Positions 10,371 to 21,629 of a stretch of 64,000 nt of DNA are shown here, piece after piece. Numbering within the stretch: the first letter of the stretch is position 1; every line of letters begins with the position of its first letter. The stretch is from the NCBI GenBank assembly GCA_951230915.1, contig OX579636.1, positions 2,247,001 through 2,311,000 on the forward strand, written 5' to 3'. The notes under the pieces are model-generated. The model searched no databases. It was not told the origin of the DNA and was given only the letters and a program-made list of their open reading frames with translations. The translations under genes and the position numbers were made by a program. This DNA comes from Antitrichia curtipendula. Taxonomy: Eukaryota > Streptophyta > Bryopsida > Hypnales > Leucodontaceae.

Positions 10371-11547
10371 TTTTTCAAAGAATAAAGAACCAATCCTCTA
10401 TAGGAATTAATTATGAGTTATTTGTCACTTTGATTTTAAATATAATAAATAAAGGGTGGTGATTCAAGGAAGATCTTATCCTATTATTTGTAGCAATTCA
10501 CAAAAATTCATTCTACTCATGTACTATTTGTGCCAACAGTTTAAAAAAATTAATTAATAGATGGAGGTTTAAGTGATAATTTTTTTTTTAAATTATTTTT
10601 GCAATTTTTAAAGACTCTTTGTAATCAAGAATTATTTGTGGCTTTGATTTAAACATAAAAGTATTAGATGGAAATGAAATCGAGACTTCTCTATTTATGT
10701 TTTGCAATTTTAAATAGTCCTCTTAATCATGAATTATTGATTGTTTTTGTTTTTTCTTAAAGTAGAGATTTAAGTAAGAATTTATTGTTTATTTTTTTAC
10801 AATTTTCAAAAACTCTTTATCATGAATTATTTGTCACTTCGAGTTTGTAAATAGAAAATAATGTTTGGATACTTAAGTAAAAGCTCCTCATTTATTTTTT
10901 GAAATTTTCAGAGACTCATTCTACTCAAGGATTATTTGTCACATTGATTTAATAATAAAATGTAAAGGATAGAGATTTTAGTAATAACTTTCTTGTTGAT
11001 TTTTTGCAATTCTCTAAGCTTCTTTTTTTTCTTAAATAATTTGTTATCTTGATTTAATAAACAAAAATTGAAGGGTGGAGATTTAATTAAGAATTAATTC
11101 TCCACTTATTTTTTGGAGTTCTCAAAGATATATTCTACTCAAGTATTACTTATCACACTTCTTTAATAATAATAAATAAAAGGCGGAATTTTGATAAGAA
11201 CTTCCTCATTTATTTTTTGCATTTCTCCAAGATTCCTTTTCATCATGAATTATATTTTACTCTGATTTTATAAAAAAAAATAGAGGGTGGAGATTTAAAT
11301 AAGATTTTTTAAAATTATTTTTAGAAAATATCAAAGATTTATTGTATTTGAGTATTATTTCATTGTTATTTTGACTTGATAACTAAAAATAAAGCATAAA
11401 GAATCTTCTATACCTTAAATGAGGTATAGAAGATTTATTAATGAGGTTTGTTTGATTTGTTTAATTGTTAAGGTGAGATCTTTGGAACCATGCTCTCCCA
11501 ATTACATTCTTAATACTAGTAGAAAACCTTGTTGCAGCCAACAAAAG

Positions 11548-11643
11548 CTAGCTAACATTTTTTGTTTTTTTGTGACAGAAAAATAGAAAATTTGCATTCA
11601 TTGTGACACAATTTTCAAAGAATGTCAGCTAGCTTTTGTTGAG
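11548..11643. repeat. Short imperfect hairpin within the right arm
   Basis: CAACAAAAGCTAGCTAACATT at the left pairs with AATGTCAGCTAGCTTTTGTTG at the right, giving arms of about 21-25 bp around a loop of about 45 nt. It interrupts the AT-rich array. It could be a small TIR element or simply a hairpin. Confidence 0.5.
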
Positions 11644-12441
11644 TGCGATATAATTTTCTTTTAGTGTTATACCATTGGAAAGCTCTTTGTAAAGAACGGT
11701 GCACAAACTTTGTTTCATGGCATTTGGACTTGCAACAAAAAGACTATTGAATTTGAAAGTTTTTATAAATTATAAAATTATAAAAACACTTTTACTTTTA
11801 TTTTGGCTATAGCAATGGCATAAGGCACACTACTAGAGATTGAATTAAGAAACACTCTATTTTTTTTTTGAAATTTTCAAAGATTCATTCTTCTTAAATT
11901 TTATTTGTGCACATGGGTTTAATAATTAAAAATAAAGCATGGAATTTTATTTTCTTAAACTCCTATTTATTTCTTGTAATTCCCTAGGATATTTTATTTC
12001 TTGAATAATTTATCACTTTGATTCTATAAATAAAAATAACAATTGGAGATTTAAATAAAAACTTCATTATTTATTTTTTGGAAACTTCACAGATTCATCC
12101 TATTCAAGTATAATTTGCAACATTGATTCAATAATAAATTAATAATAGATGACAAGTGGATTTAAGTAAGAATTTTTTCATTTATTTTTTTTCAAATTTC
12201 AAATAATAATCCTATTCATGTAGTATTTGTCATGTTGATTTAAAATTAAAAAATAAAGGATGGACAATTATTATAAGTATGAGCTTTTTCATTTATTTTT
12301 TTTAATTTTCTAAGGCTCTTTATCATGAATTATTTTTTACTTTGATTTTAGAGAAATAAAATTTAATAAAAATTTAAATAATAAAAATTCCTATTTAATT
12401 TTTGCATTTCTCAAGAAGTCCTACTAATTTTGAATTATTTA

Positions 12442-13294
12442 TTACATTGATCTTTTTTTTGCATATATAGCATAGAATCTTATTCTTGACTAGTATAAAA
12501 TATGTGGATGAAATTTCAAAAACTTTGACCACGCAGATTGCATGATATTTGCATTTAAAGTGAAGAAAACAAGATTTTTTGCACCTTGCTCAACTAGATG
12601 TTTTGGCTTTGACTTGTCTTAACTTCTGCACTAAGGATTTTGTTTTTCTAATTATTTATATTGAATAATTGAGCAAGAAATATGGAAAAAAAATCCATCA
12701 AAAAAAAAACTTAATTTTCATTCATTAAAAAAATATTAAGTAGAAGTAGGTTCAAGATTGAAGAGAAAACTAAACCATTAATAGCTCAAAGATGGAATTG
12801 AAACACAATAATAATCAATAGTGAGATTGTTTTAGTAAGCAAACTTAACCTTGTCTAGCAATTTTTTTGAAAGATTGTAAAAATTGCATTCAAAAATGAA
12901 TTCTATACGTCATATTTTTTAAAAGATGCTTAGATTACCTGAAAAACAAGATTGTCCATAACTTTCTCATCACTAGTCCAAAGAGAATAAATCAAAACTT
13001 CTAATGTAAACAAAAATATAATCTTTGAAAAAAATTAAAAAAATTAAAAATTCAGGTTTTTCTAATTTTTTTGTACTGCTTCTTGAATAGTTGAATTGCT
13101 TTTTGGACTTAGAATGGCATAAATTTTGCTCCCAGGCATTAACTAAAATATCACCTTATATTTACAAAAAAATAAGGTGATAACCTATCTTCAAAAAAAA
13201 TTCAAAAAATCATGTAAGAAATGGAGGTCACAAAAGCCTATCCAAAGTCCCAAAAGTCCCCCGTAGGGACTTAGGGACTTTGGGACTTTACGGG
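12442..13294 (-). mobile_element. TTAA-family element, left end missing
   Basis: The segment from TTTTTTTTGCATATATAGC to GGGACTTTACGGGTTAA is a diverged copy of the element at 21630-22542. Shared blocks include TTGCATTTAAAGTGAAGAA, TTAAGTAGAAGTAGGTTCAA, ATTGCATTCAAAAATGAAT and AAGATTGTCCATAA. The right end abuts TTAA (13295-13298), where the AT-rich array resumes. The first 50-90 bp of the family are absent. Confidence 0.65.
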
Positions 13295-13690
13295 TTAATT
13301 AAGAACTTCCCTTTTTATTTATTTTATCTTTAAAAATTCTCCTAGACTCCATCTAATCATGAATTATTTGTTAGTTTGATTTTACAAATAAAAAGATAAA
13401 AGGTATAATTTTAAATAAGAACTTTTTCATTTATTTTTTTCAAGAATTATCCTATTTATGTATTATTTATCATTCAACCAAAGATTATAAAACAAAGGGT
13501 GGAGATTTAATAAACTTCCCCATTTATTTTGATGATTCTCAAAGACTTGTCCAAAGAATGTATTATTTGTCAATCATGTTGATATTTAAAATAAAATGTA
13601 AAGAACCTAAATTTAAGTAAATAATTTTTTTTTATTCTTTGCAATTTTCAATTTGCAAAGATTCATTCTAATTATTTAAAATTTGTCATA

Positions 13691-14219
13691 TTGATTTTAA
13701 AATAAGAATGAAAGGTGGAAGCCTACTATTTTTCACAATCATTGCTTTTTTAAAGGAGATTGGGCTCTCTTCTTCCCGAATTGCTCTTTTGCATGCACCC
13801 CTACAAGCATGGGATTTATCCACACACATTCTTTCGCCTACCCATAATTGCCCTTTGCATCCTAAAGTCGTCTTTTGCCCCCCCCCCCCCACCACAAATT
13901 ATCCTTTGTCTATCCGCACCCTAAAAAAATGTTTTATACCATGGTAGAGAAGTGCACCGGTTGAGAATTGTAGGAAAAAAAAATATTTATATGATTGGAG
14001 GATATTTCATTCTTTACTAGATTGGATTTATACTGTGGCCAAGACTTGTTGGGTGGAGAAGTTCAAGCAAGGATGAAAAAATGATATAGATGCCTATGTG
14101 GTATCACTTTTTGGAAGGGGAGTTCTCATTGGTTAAGTTTCTTAGGCGGCCTCAACCCTGGACAATAAACTTGGCCTTAGAAAAACTCCAACTTCATTTA
14201 TTATTAATTCATTGTCCTT
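13691..14219. other. Transition zone with C-rich patches, no gene seen
   Basis: Mixed sequence contains short CGCCTACCCATAATTGCCC-like patches related to the flanking minisatellite near 13800-13930 and a run of ten C at about 13880. Short ORFs are present on both strands but none has recognisable protein features. Confidence 0.4.
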
Positions 14220-14575
14220 TGAACTCCCTACACGCGCCCCTTGTACCATCCGTGGTCGCCCTACCCGCAGTCGCCCTTTGTCCTCCCGTATGCGCCCCTT
14301 GCACCACCCGCAGTCACCCCTTGGCCTCCCGCAGTCGCCCCTTGGCCTACCCGCAGTCGCCCCTTGACCTTCCTGCACGTGCCCCTTGCCCTACCCGCGG
14401 TCGCCTTTATAAGTAGTCGCCCCTACCCGCGGTCGCCCCTATCTGCGGTCGCCTACACCCGCGTTCTCCTATCCGTGCTCGCCCCAACCCGAGGTCGCCC
14501 TTACACGAAGTCGCCCTACCTGAGGTTGCCCTTACCCAAAGTCGCCCATCCATGTCACACCCGCATGCGCCCCTA
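14220..14575 (+). repeat. GC-rich minisatellite, right outer arm
   Basis: Imperfect units such as CCTACCCGCAGTCGCCCCTTG and CTACCCGCGGTCGCC are repeated with 18-30 bp spacing. This is the reverse complement of the left outer arm (1-270), so the two form the ends of the inverted structure. The repeat gives proline/arginine-rich ORFs that I do not regard as genes. Confidence 0.8.
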
Positions 14576-14859
14576 AAATGTGCCACGCGGACGCCACATG
14601 GCATCCACGTGGCTTAGGTAAAAGGGGGGTAATTTTTTGAAAAGTCAAAGGTAAATTTGACTTTATGTGACGTCGCGGAGGGTCTACTAGATGTCGCGTG
14701 ACGTTTGTCTGTCGCGATGTCGCCAGGTCGCGCAGAACAACCCTGCCCCAAATATACTGCATCATTTTTCCATGGATCAAAATGGAACAACACATTGGAT
14801 GTAGATATGCCATTGTATATATAATTGGCCTCGTGGCACTTCCCGCGATATTAAGCAAT

Positions 14860-15903
14860 GACAATGTTAAGTTTACACAATTCTTGCAGTATATGTAAAC
14901 CCACTTCAGTTCTTCACGTGTTAGTTCGGTATCAGTAAGCCCCATTATATCCTTCACCTCCACTATTCCGGAAACCTTGCTATTATACTTCTGGTGGAAA
15001 TGTTGTAAAGACCCCCCGTTCCATCAAAGAAAAAATCCTTTCATTGTTCTTGGATGGATATATGTTAGTCTAATAATGCTTGGATGCTTCACTAGACATC
15101 CCGTGGCCTCAACTAACATGACATGTCACTTCTCCTTTTTGTTTCCGGTCTTCAAAAACTTCCCCGCAAACTCCAACCATGTGGGGATGGTGGAGACTTT
15201 GGTAATGTGCACCTTCCTCACGCACTCATATGCACCTTCTGCTTGCCGCTCCGGCATTGGTACCACTTTAATGTGTGCTGGTAGCCAATACATTGATCTG
15301 CTCCTACATTCAGTCAGAATTTTGTCATCCTTGTTTCTTTCCATAGCTGGGTTCCCTATTACGGCCAATGCTATGTTATTGACTCCATGTCTGAATAATG
15401 TGTAGATTTAAAACAAGCTCTAAATCTGCTTCATCCCAATCCTTCATGTCCTTTCTTTTCTTCATACAGTAACGCCAGTTTTCTACAACATTAGTAGTCA
15501 TCTGAACCACCGTGTTATCCAAGAAGTTTGAACATAACCAGTAATCTCAATAATTGTTCAATTGCTCAGATGCTTCATACTTTTTTTCAAGCTCTTCTCG
15601 TAAATCCTTACTCAGGTTATTGTAACCCACCTTGTTCATGTTCACATAATTATTCTCCAACGCTTTAATGCTTCACTTTTTGTAGAAATCCACCAATGCT
15701 AACCTCCCTTCATGTAAATATTGTTGTGGAGGCCAATCCAAGTTCAACGCCTTCTTTGCCCTCTTCTTTCCGGACGACAATGAGAGCCTTGATGAATTTG
15801 AAGCCATTGACGTGTCTATAGGTAGATTTAGTTCCTTGTCATGCCTATTCAAGTCTTTGTACATTAGACACTTCCCCGACAAATCAGTCCCTTCAACTGC
15901 CAT
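14860..15903 (-). pseudogene. Unidentified protein pseudogene, four TGA stops and one frameshift
   Basis: A minus-strand reading starts at ATG 15903 and can be followed for about 340 codons. It begins MAVEGTDLSGKCLMYKD, passes a basic stretch (SSGKKRAKKALNLDWPPQQY), then FLDNTVVQMTTNVVENWRYC, and ends near ELTREELKWVYIYCK. In-frame TGA codons lie at 15673-15675, 15547-15549, 15126-15128 and 15024-15026. A one-base shift is needed near 15409. Each TGA can be explained by TGG to TGA. No family is recognised. The length and coherence of the frame, with charged and aromatic residues typical of coding sequence, support a decayed gene. A CACTA-like MITE lies just upstream (16017-16253). Confidence 0.55.
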
Positions 15904-16016
15904 GTTGAAAAAGATAAATACTTGCCTTAATGCTTTCCAATCCAAATAAATGTTTGATAAAAAGAAAAAGGCAAAGAAACTGGATATAATATAAGGACCA
16001 AGATCCAAGCTCCTTC

Positions 16017-16253
16017 CATTATAAGAAACCCATGTTTTAGGTGCTGTTTTGAAATTTTTTCAAATGGATTTTAGGTGATGTTAGAAAAAACAAATTGTAT
16101 TTTTTTGTCAATAATCATGTCCAATATAACATTTGGATGTTATATTGGACATGATTATTGACAAAAAAACACAATTTGTTTTTTTTAACATCACCTAAAA
16201 TCCGTCTGAAAAAATTTCAAAACGGCACCTAAAACGCAGGTTTTTTTATAGTG
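16017..16253. mobile_element. CACTA-like MITE, near-perfect hairpin
   Basis: A 237 bp palindrome-like element has arms of about 110 bp and almost no loop. The right end reads inward as CACTATAAAAAAACCTGCG and the left end as CATTATAAGAAACCCATG. It is flanked by a 3 bp direct repeat TTC (16014-16016 and 16254-16256). A CACTA start plus a 3 bp duplication is the signature of the CACTA/EnSpm superfamily. It has no coding capacity. Confidence 0.8.
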
Positions 16254-18020
16254 TTCAATCTCCCTTATTAGGCCACTAAGCAAGCTAACATGGGAGGCAT
16301 CCAGAGAGGACTTGGCAAGGAAGAATGAAAGGTGGAGAGGCTTAAATAGCCTTGTTCCCGCCCATACATCCGCATGCGTTCCCGCCTATCTGGACAGCGT
16401 TCTCGCCTATGTCCATAACGTCCCCGCATGTACTTACTTCATCCGCGCCCAGACTTGATTACTTCCCCACATGACCCAAACTCGGTCCACGCTGTGTACA
16501 TTTAGATCCGCGCTCGACCAATTGAGACCTTGTTTTATTACTCGTTATATTGTCATTGGTCAAACTTTTTTTTCATTAGTACTTATTTTAATTTTATGAA
16601 GGACCCACTGCATTAGAATAAGGAAACTAACACATGAACCGACTAGACGCCTAAATTTCATACCCAATTTGGGGGTTTGGTTGTTTTGTATTGAATTTAT
16701 TTTAGTCCCGAAATGCCCAAGGTTTATTTCTAGCATCTTAGTAATTTGCTCTAAATTGAATAAGAAGCCAACCTTTTGATAGGTTAAATCAAGTTTTTGG
16801 AAACTGAAAGAAGTGCAGAGTTATTCATAATGCTTAATTGTTAACCACTTTAGTACAAAATTGACAAATGCCAATCCCAATGGTGGTAATGTTGTAATAC
16901 ACAATGTACACCTAATGTTTCAAGTTTTTGCAAAAGATATTGATATTTGAGTTAAATAAAGGAATTCAAAGTTCATTTTAGAGTAAAGTTTTTCAAAGTA
17001 CTCGCAAACTACCCACAATTGAAACTCTTCATCACTTTCACCTCATGAATAAAAATGAAATGATTCTATGATTTCTACGTATATATAATTCTATAGAACA
17101 AATTTTAATTTTTAATTTTTTATAAAATAATGTTAACCATTGTATCCTTCATTTAATCATTTCTAATAAAAATGATATATTATTATAGTATGCCTTATAA
17201 TTGATATAATTTCAATTCTACCTTAAGGACTAAAAATCGCAATAATTTGTTTTTTCTATATTCAATTATTGGGAAACAAAACAACACCAATCAAAATTTT
17301 CTCCCGCTTTAGCAATAATTATAGAAATTTTATACATTTCAAACACAATCCGCATTTATCCGAGTACATTGTGGAATTCAACTACATGTATGGTATTGTC
17401 TTGGAGCAAAAATACCAATATATACAAACTCAGTAAGTAATTTTTATTGTTTTTATTTTTATTTTTTTGAAACTTCTCTTTTTGATTTCAGTTGTTCTAT
17501 TTCTTTTCATCGTTTTCTCTTCATTCTAGACCTTGGTCTTCATGTCCGCATCTTGTTTTTTTAATGGCAGGTGCACATTTATTTTGCAAACAAATAGGAA
17601 AAATAAATTTAATTTTTTTTCTTGAACTGAAACCATACGAGGATTGCGGACGTCCACACACAAACGCAATTGAGTCCGTACCTGGACATTCCTATCCCCG
17701 CCTAGACAAGACTGAGTCTCTGCTCGGTGCGATTAGGTCCACGCCCGGACAGAATACGTCCCTGCCAGCTATAAGTCTCTGCCTAGACCTTCATTTCCTA
17801 CCTCAAAAATTCCCTTGTCTTCCAATTCTTCGTGAGCTAGCTACTTGGGCATTATTGTGGGTCCGACTTGATTATACCTACCTGTTTTTTTACCCACGTT
17901 TCACCAACGATGAAGACCCTACCGAGACCAGCAAAAGCAAAGTGAGACAAAGTAAGAAATCGCCAAGGAAAAAAGCAGCGCAAACGGATACATGTGCTGA
18001 AAAATCTGGCTAAGCTTGCA
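16254..18020. other. No convincing gene; partial repeat copy near 16740-17110
   Basis: The 16740-17110 stretch matches blocks of two other repeats in the window: TTTGCTCTAAATTGAAT resembles 54580, and the CCAATCCCAATGGTGGTAATGTTG to CTCATGAATAAAAATG part resembles 18140-18330 and 57650-57840. Two GC-richer patches at 16370-16510 and 17640-17800 share CCGCCTA/GGACA-type words. A plus ORF at 17492-18013 has no recognisable domain and runs into repeat sequence. Confidence 0.4.
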
Positions 18021-18029
18021 TTCAAGGGA

Positions 18030-18570
18030 TGGACAAAAAAATTCCACCATGTAGATTGCAAGATATTAGCGTTTGAATTGGAAAAAAATAGAAAATTATT
18101 CAAAACACTAAATTGTTAATAATTTATTCATGGAATTGAAAAATCCCAATCCTAATGGTTGTAATGTTGTAGTAACATTGTACACCAATTTTTTTTATTT
18201 TTTTTCAAAAACATTTAAAATTGAATTAAATAAAGAGCTTCAAAGTTTATCTTAGAGTAGAGATTCTACAACTATCTACAAACTATCCGCAAACTTAAAT
18301 TTTCATAACTTTTATCTCATTAATCCAAATGGAATTGTTCAAAGCTTTCCATGCATATAAAGATCTAGAGAACCAATTTCAAGTTTTAATTTTTTATAAA
18401 GTGAATTTTCAAGAAGTTTTTCTTGTTGCCCGGACTGCCCGCCGAGCAATGAAAACAACATATCATAGCATAACTTTCTAACCACATAGTCAAAAGTTAT
18501 GAAAAATGTTGGGCCTTAAAGTTACTCCTCGGGAACATATTTTGTGAAAATTTCAAAGAAAAAACCCAGA
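18030..18570 (-). mobile_element. Partial TTAA-family copy, inverted relative to 18961-19880
   Basis: The sequence from TGTAGATTGCAAGATATTAGC to TTTTGTGAAAATTTCAAAG is the reverse complement of parts of 19005-19520, with shared blocks around GTTGCCCGG, CAACATATCATAGCATAACTTTC and GGGCCTTAAAG. Neither terminal TTAA is present, so this is a truncated copy. With the next element it forms a large inverted repeat with arms of about 0.5 kb. Confidence 0.65.
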
Positions 18571-18960
18571 AACTCCATTCATAGTCAGCTGCCCCAAATT
18601 GCTATGATGCCAAAAAAATGCAGTTTAGTGCTTTAGAGGTTAAAGCAACTCAAGGCTTCCAAAATTTGTAGTAATTTCAATTTTCAAGGCATTAAATTAC
18701 CAAAAAAAATCAGAATTCCCATAATTTCTATCTTCCTACATGGCACAAAATTTGCATTGCCTTCTACTGCTCCATAACATGCACGGAATGGCTTAAGTAG
18801 TCAACTATGGGTGGTTCTACCGTACAAGGACAAAAAAATTGAAAGGATTTATTGTAGAAAACTGTAGATGTTTGAAACATGATGTACAATCTCTGGACAC
18901 TTCAATAACTATTGATGTACAATAAAGGTAGATATTTATATAGTATGTAATGTGGATTAC

Positions 18961-19880
18961 TCCCTAAAGGACCAAACACCGTTTTTTTTGTTGCCCGGGC
19001 AAACACCGTTCTTTAAATTTTTTTCTTAGAAACTTTCACAAAAGATGTTTCCAAGGAGTAGCTTTAAGGCCCAACATTTTTCATAATTTTTGACTAAATG
19101 GTTAGAAAGTTATGGTATGATATGTTGTTTTCATTGCTCGGTAGGCCGCCTAGGCAACAAAAAAAACTTCTTGAAAATTCACTTTTTTTTCAAAACTAAA
19201 ATTTAAAATTGGTTCTCTAGATCTTTATATACATGGAAAGCTTTGAATAATTCTATTTGGATTAATGAGATAAAAGTTATGGAAATTTAAGTTTGCGGGT
19301 AGTTTGCAGGTAATTGTAGAATCTCTACTCTAAAATAAACTTTGAAGCCCTTTTTTTAATTCAATTTTAAATGTTTTTGAAAAAAAAAAAAAAAGGTGTA
19401 GAATGTTTACTACAACATTACAACCATTGGGATTGGGATTTTCAATTTCATAAATAAATTGTTAACAATTTAGTGTTTTAAATCATTTTCTATTTCTTTC
19501 TACTTACTATGTTTTCCTATATGTTGTACAATTCCAAATGATCTGAAATTTTTCAAGCATTTTGCCAACTTGCCTTCAAGAATGAATCTAAAGAGTGACC
19601 AACATTTTGGGCATTTTTTCATACACATGACCATCTGAAGTGCAGCTGCCCGGTTTTCGCAGGGCCCCCAAAAGTTTTTTTTTCAATTCAAATGCTAATA
19701 TCTTGCAATCTACATGGAGGGAATTCCTGAAAGTTTTTCTACGTGTTCTCATATTAGTTTACTCCAAGATCCTATGGTTACATGTGTTCAAAAAAGTTTT
19801 TTTTTTTTTTTTTGGTACTTGTCCTAGAAATGGTAGTTTGGGAGCATTTTGGTAAAAACATAGTCAAAAACCTTTAGGGG
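18961..19880 (+). mobile_element. TTAA-flanked non-autonomous element
   Basis: A 920 bp element begins TCCCTAAAGGACCAAACACCG and ends ACCTTTAGGGG. It is bordered by TTAC (18957-18960, a mutated TTAA) and TTAA (19881-19884). It is homologous over its length to 57344-58291. Short CCCCTAAAGG inverted ends with a TTAA target site point to a piggyBac-like or Kolobok-like superfamily. There is no coding capacity. Confidence 0.72.
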
Positions 19881-19884
19881 TTAA

Positions 19885-20989
19885 ATCCATATCCAATGTA
19901 AATGGTTTGCCAATTCCGGTCATTCTAGAACTGCTTTTTTACTCAAAATTTTGGGACTTGTGTCACGACCTTATCAATCCTAATCTTAGAAAGGAGAAAA
20001 AAAACATTTTAAGCTTTGATTGGAAATTGTTGCACCCTACAAGTTGACTATGGATCCCTAATTGGAAATGGGTGGTTCTACCGGTCTAACCATTTAGATA
20101 TGATATATTTACCATATTTTATAACTTCATTGAATTGCAGTAAACGTGCTGTTTACTAAGCAGATCCAATCCCCCACCCACACACAGTGACTTTCCTCAA
20201 GGCTGTATGTTAAAATAAATAAATAATTAATTAATTAAAATCTCTCCTTGGACGTCCGACATCGGACAGGCTCATCAGTCATTCCACCAATCCAAGGCGG
20301 TGACCATCAATATCTGACCAGGGCCCATCCAACTTTCATTTTTTTATAATTGTTCAGCTTGAGGTGTCACATTAGTCTTCCCGCCCTTCCGTTGTTTGAG
20401 GCGTGCGCCACAATTAACAGCCAATCCCAACAGCCGATCTCGGTACAGACAGTGCAGGGCTGCAGGCTACAGTACACTCCTCATTCTATTTTAGTGTGGT
20501 CCACTGTGAATAGATACCATTAGAGTATTTGAGGTAATTTCGGTGAACCGACGTAGGGCCAGCTTCTTCTTTTTTTGCGCAAATAAAGGAATCCTTTACT
20601 GCAAGAAGAAAATACAAGAGCCCGGCCACAAGCGGATCTCGATAAATTGGTTGCACGAGATATTTCAGGAGGGGGGGTGGGGTAAAACCTGCCCCTGTTT
20701 TTTTTGGTTTTTTTAAAGTAGAAGAGGACCTCCTAAAGTAACTTGGGGCCGCAGGCCCCAAATTTGCCAAAAAAAATTCAAAAAAAAAGCCTCCGGACCC
20801 CTAAAATGAGAAAGCCAGAAATTTGAGAGGGCAAAGGGCCCACCTCCTGAAATATCTCGTGCAACCAAAATATTGAGATCCGCCACAAGTGGCCTGGGGA
20901 GTGAGAAGTGGAAAAAAGAAAAAAGAAAAGTAAGAACAAAGCGCCGAGGCTAGTACGGAGACCCCTTTGGAGAGCGGGAACCGCCCCAA
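19885..20989. other. No gene seen
   Basis: The stretch holds a simple TAAT/TAAATAA patch near 20210-20240 and a moderately GC-rich segment at 20250-20480. The region 20640-20860 contains two opposed copies of a CAC(A)/GAGATATTTCAGGAGG word, i.e. AGATATTTCAGGAGG at 20660 and CCTCCTGAAATATCT at 20840. The ORFs here show no recognisable domain. Confidence 0.35.
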
Positions 20990-21625
20990 CCCGGCAGACA
21001 ACATTTAAGGGGGGTGGAACACGAAGCTGGCCGTGGGGCCAGTAAGAGTCCATTTAGGAGAACCTTCGAACATCACAGCAAACATGTCATTGCGGCACCA
21101 ACGCTTAATGAACCGAGCCCTTGCAGCTGTCCAAATACCATAAGATTTCAGCCAATGCTTGCACACAGATAACCATTCTTCCCTTCCATAGTCTACAACT
21201 CCAAGTCAGATGCGTTGCAATATTTTGGTTGGGTGCCATTTTACGTCATTGAACACAACATCATTGTGTTCGATCCAAAGAGTCCAAAGGATGACAGAGC
21301 ATAGTGTTGTTTAGATACTGCTACCTCATCAAATTTACAAGGGAACCTGTTAGAGAAGATGCTTTGTTTCCAAGTAAGCAAGCGCTAAGGACTGTGAGCC
21401 TCCCGTGATGTAATGAAGGCATTCATAATATGAATACCCCACTGCCAAGCCCTCTAGGTTGATAGGCATTCCTAGAAACAATAGAAGACTGATTCGTGAG
21501 AACGTCTTGGGCAAACTGGGTAGCTCATATCAATCGTGTGGTGAATGCGCCCCTTCCTTGCATTAATTGCAATAGCACGATGCCAAACCAACCAAAGGAG
21601 CCCTGCCTCTTTTGGTGTTCTTAGT
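20990..21625 (-). pseudogene. LINE 3' region (zf-RVT-like) remnant
   Basis: Minus-strand translation gives a C-terminal zinc-binding reverse-transcriptase-associated region. It has LLWLVWHRAIAINARKGRIH, then the Cys/His part with VCPRRSHESVFYCF, then after frame changes LWIEHNDVVFND...KWHP and DYGREEW, as in plant LINE tails. Several stops and frameshifts break it. It is probably the 3' end of the LINE seen at 23300-26223, separated from it by later insertions. Confidence 0.6.
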
Positions 21626-21629
21626 TTAA

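Larger units (their letters stand above)
10375..13690 (-). repeat. AT-rich ~105 bp tandem repeat, right arm (inverted)
   Basis: The same degenerate unit as at 6944-9240 is found here in reverse orientation, with blocks such as ATTATTTGTCACTTTGATTTT, AAAGGGTGGAGATTTAAGTAAG and TTTTTTGCAATTTTCAAAG. The arm is interrupted by a TTAA-family element (12442-13294) and by a non-array stretch at about 11410-11860. Arm length is close to that of the left arm once the retrotransposon is removed. No gene is visible. Confidence 0.82.

Noticed and set aside
14142..14604. Proline/arginine-rich ORFs on both strands
   Set aside because: They follow the CGCCCCTACCCGC minisatellite on either strand and have no start context or domain.
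17492..18013. 173-codon plus ORF
   Set aside because: It shows no domain and its end runs into the truncated TTAA-family copy. Composition is not clearly coding.
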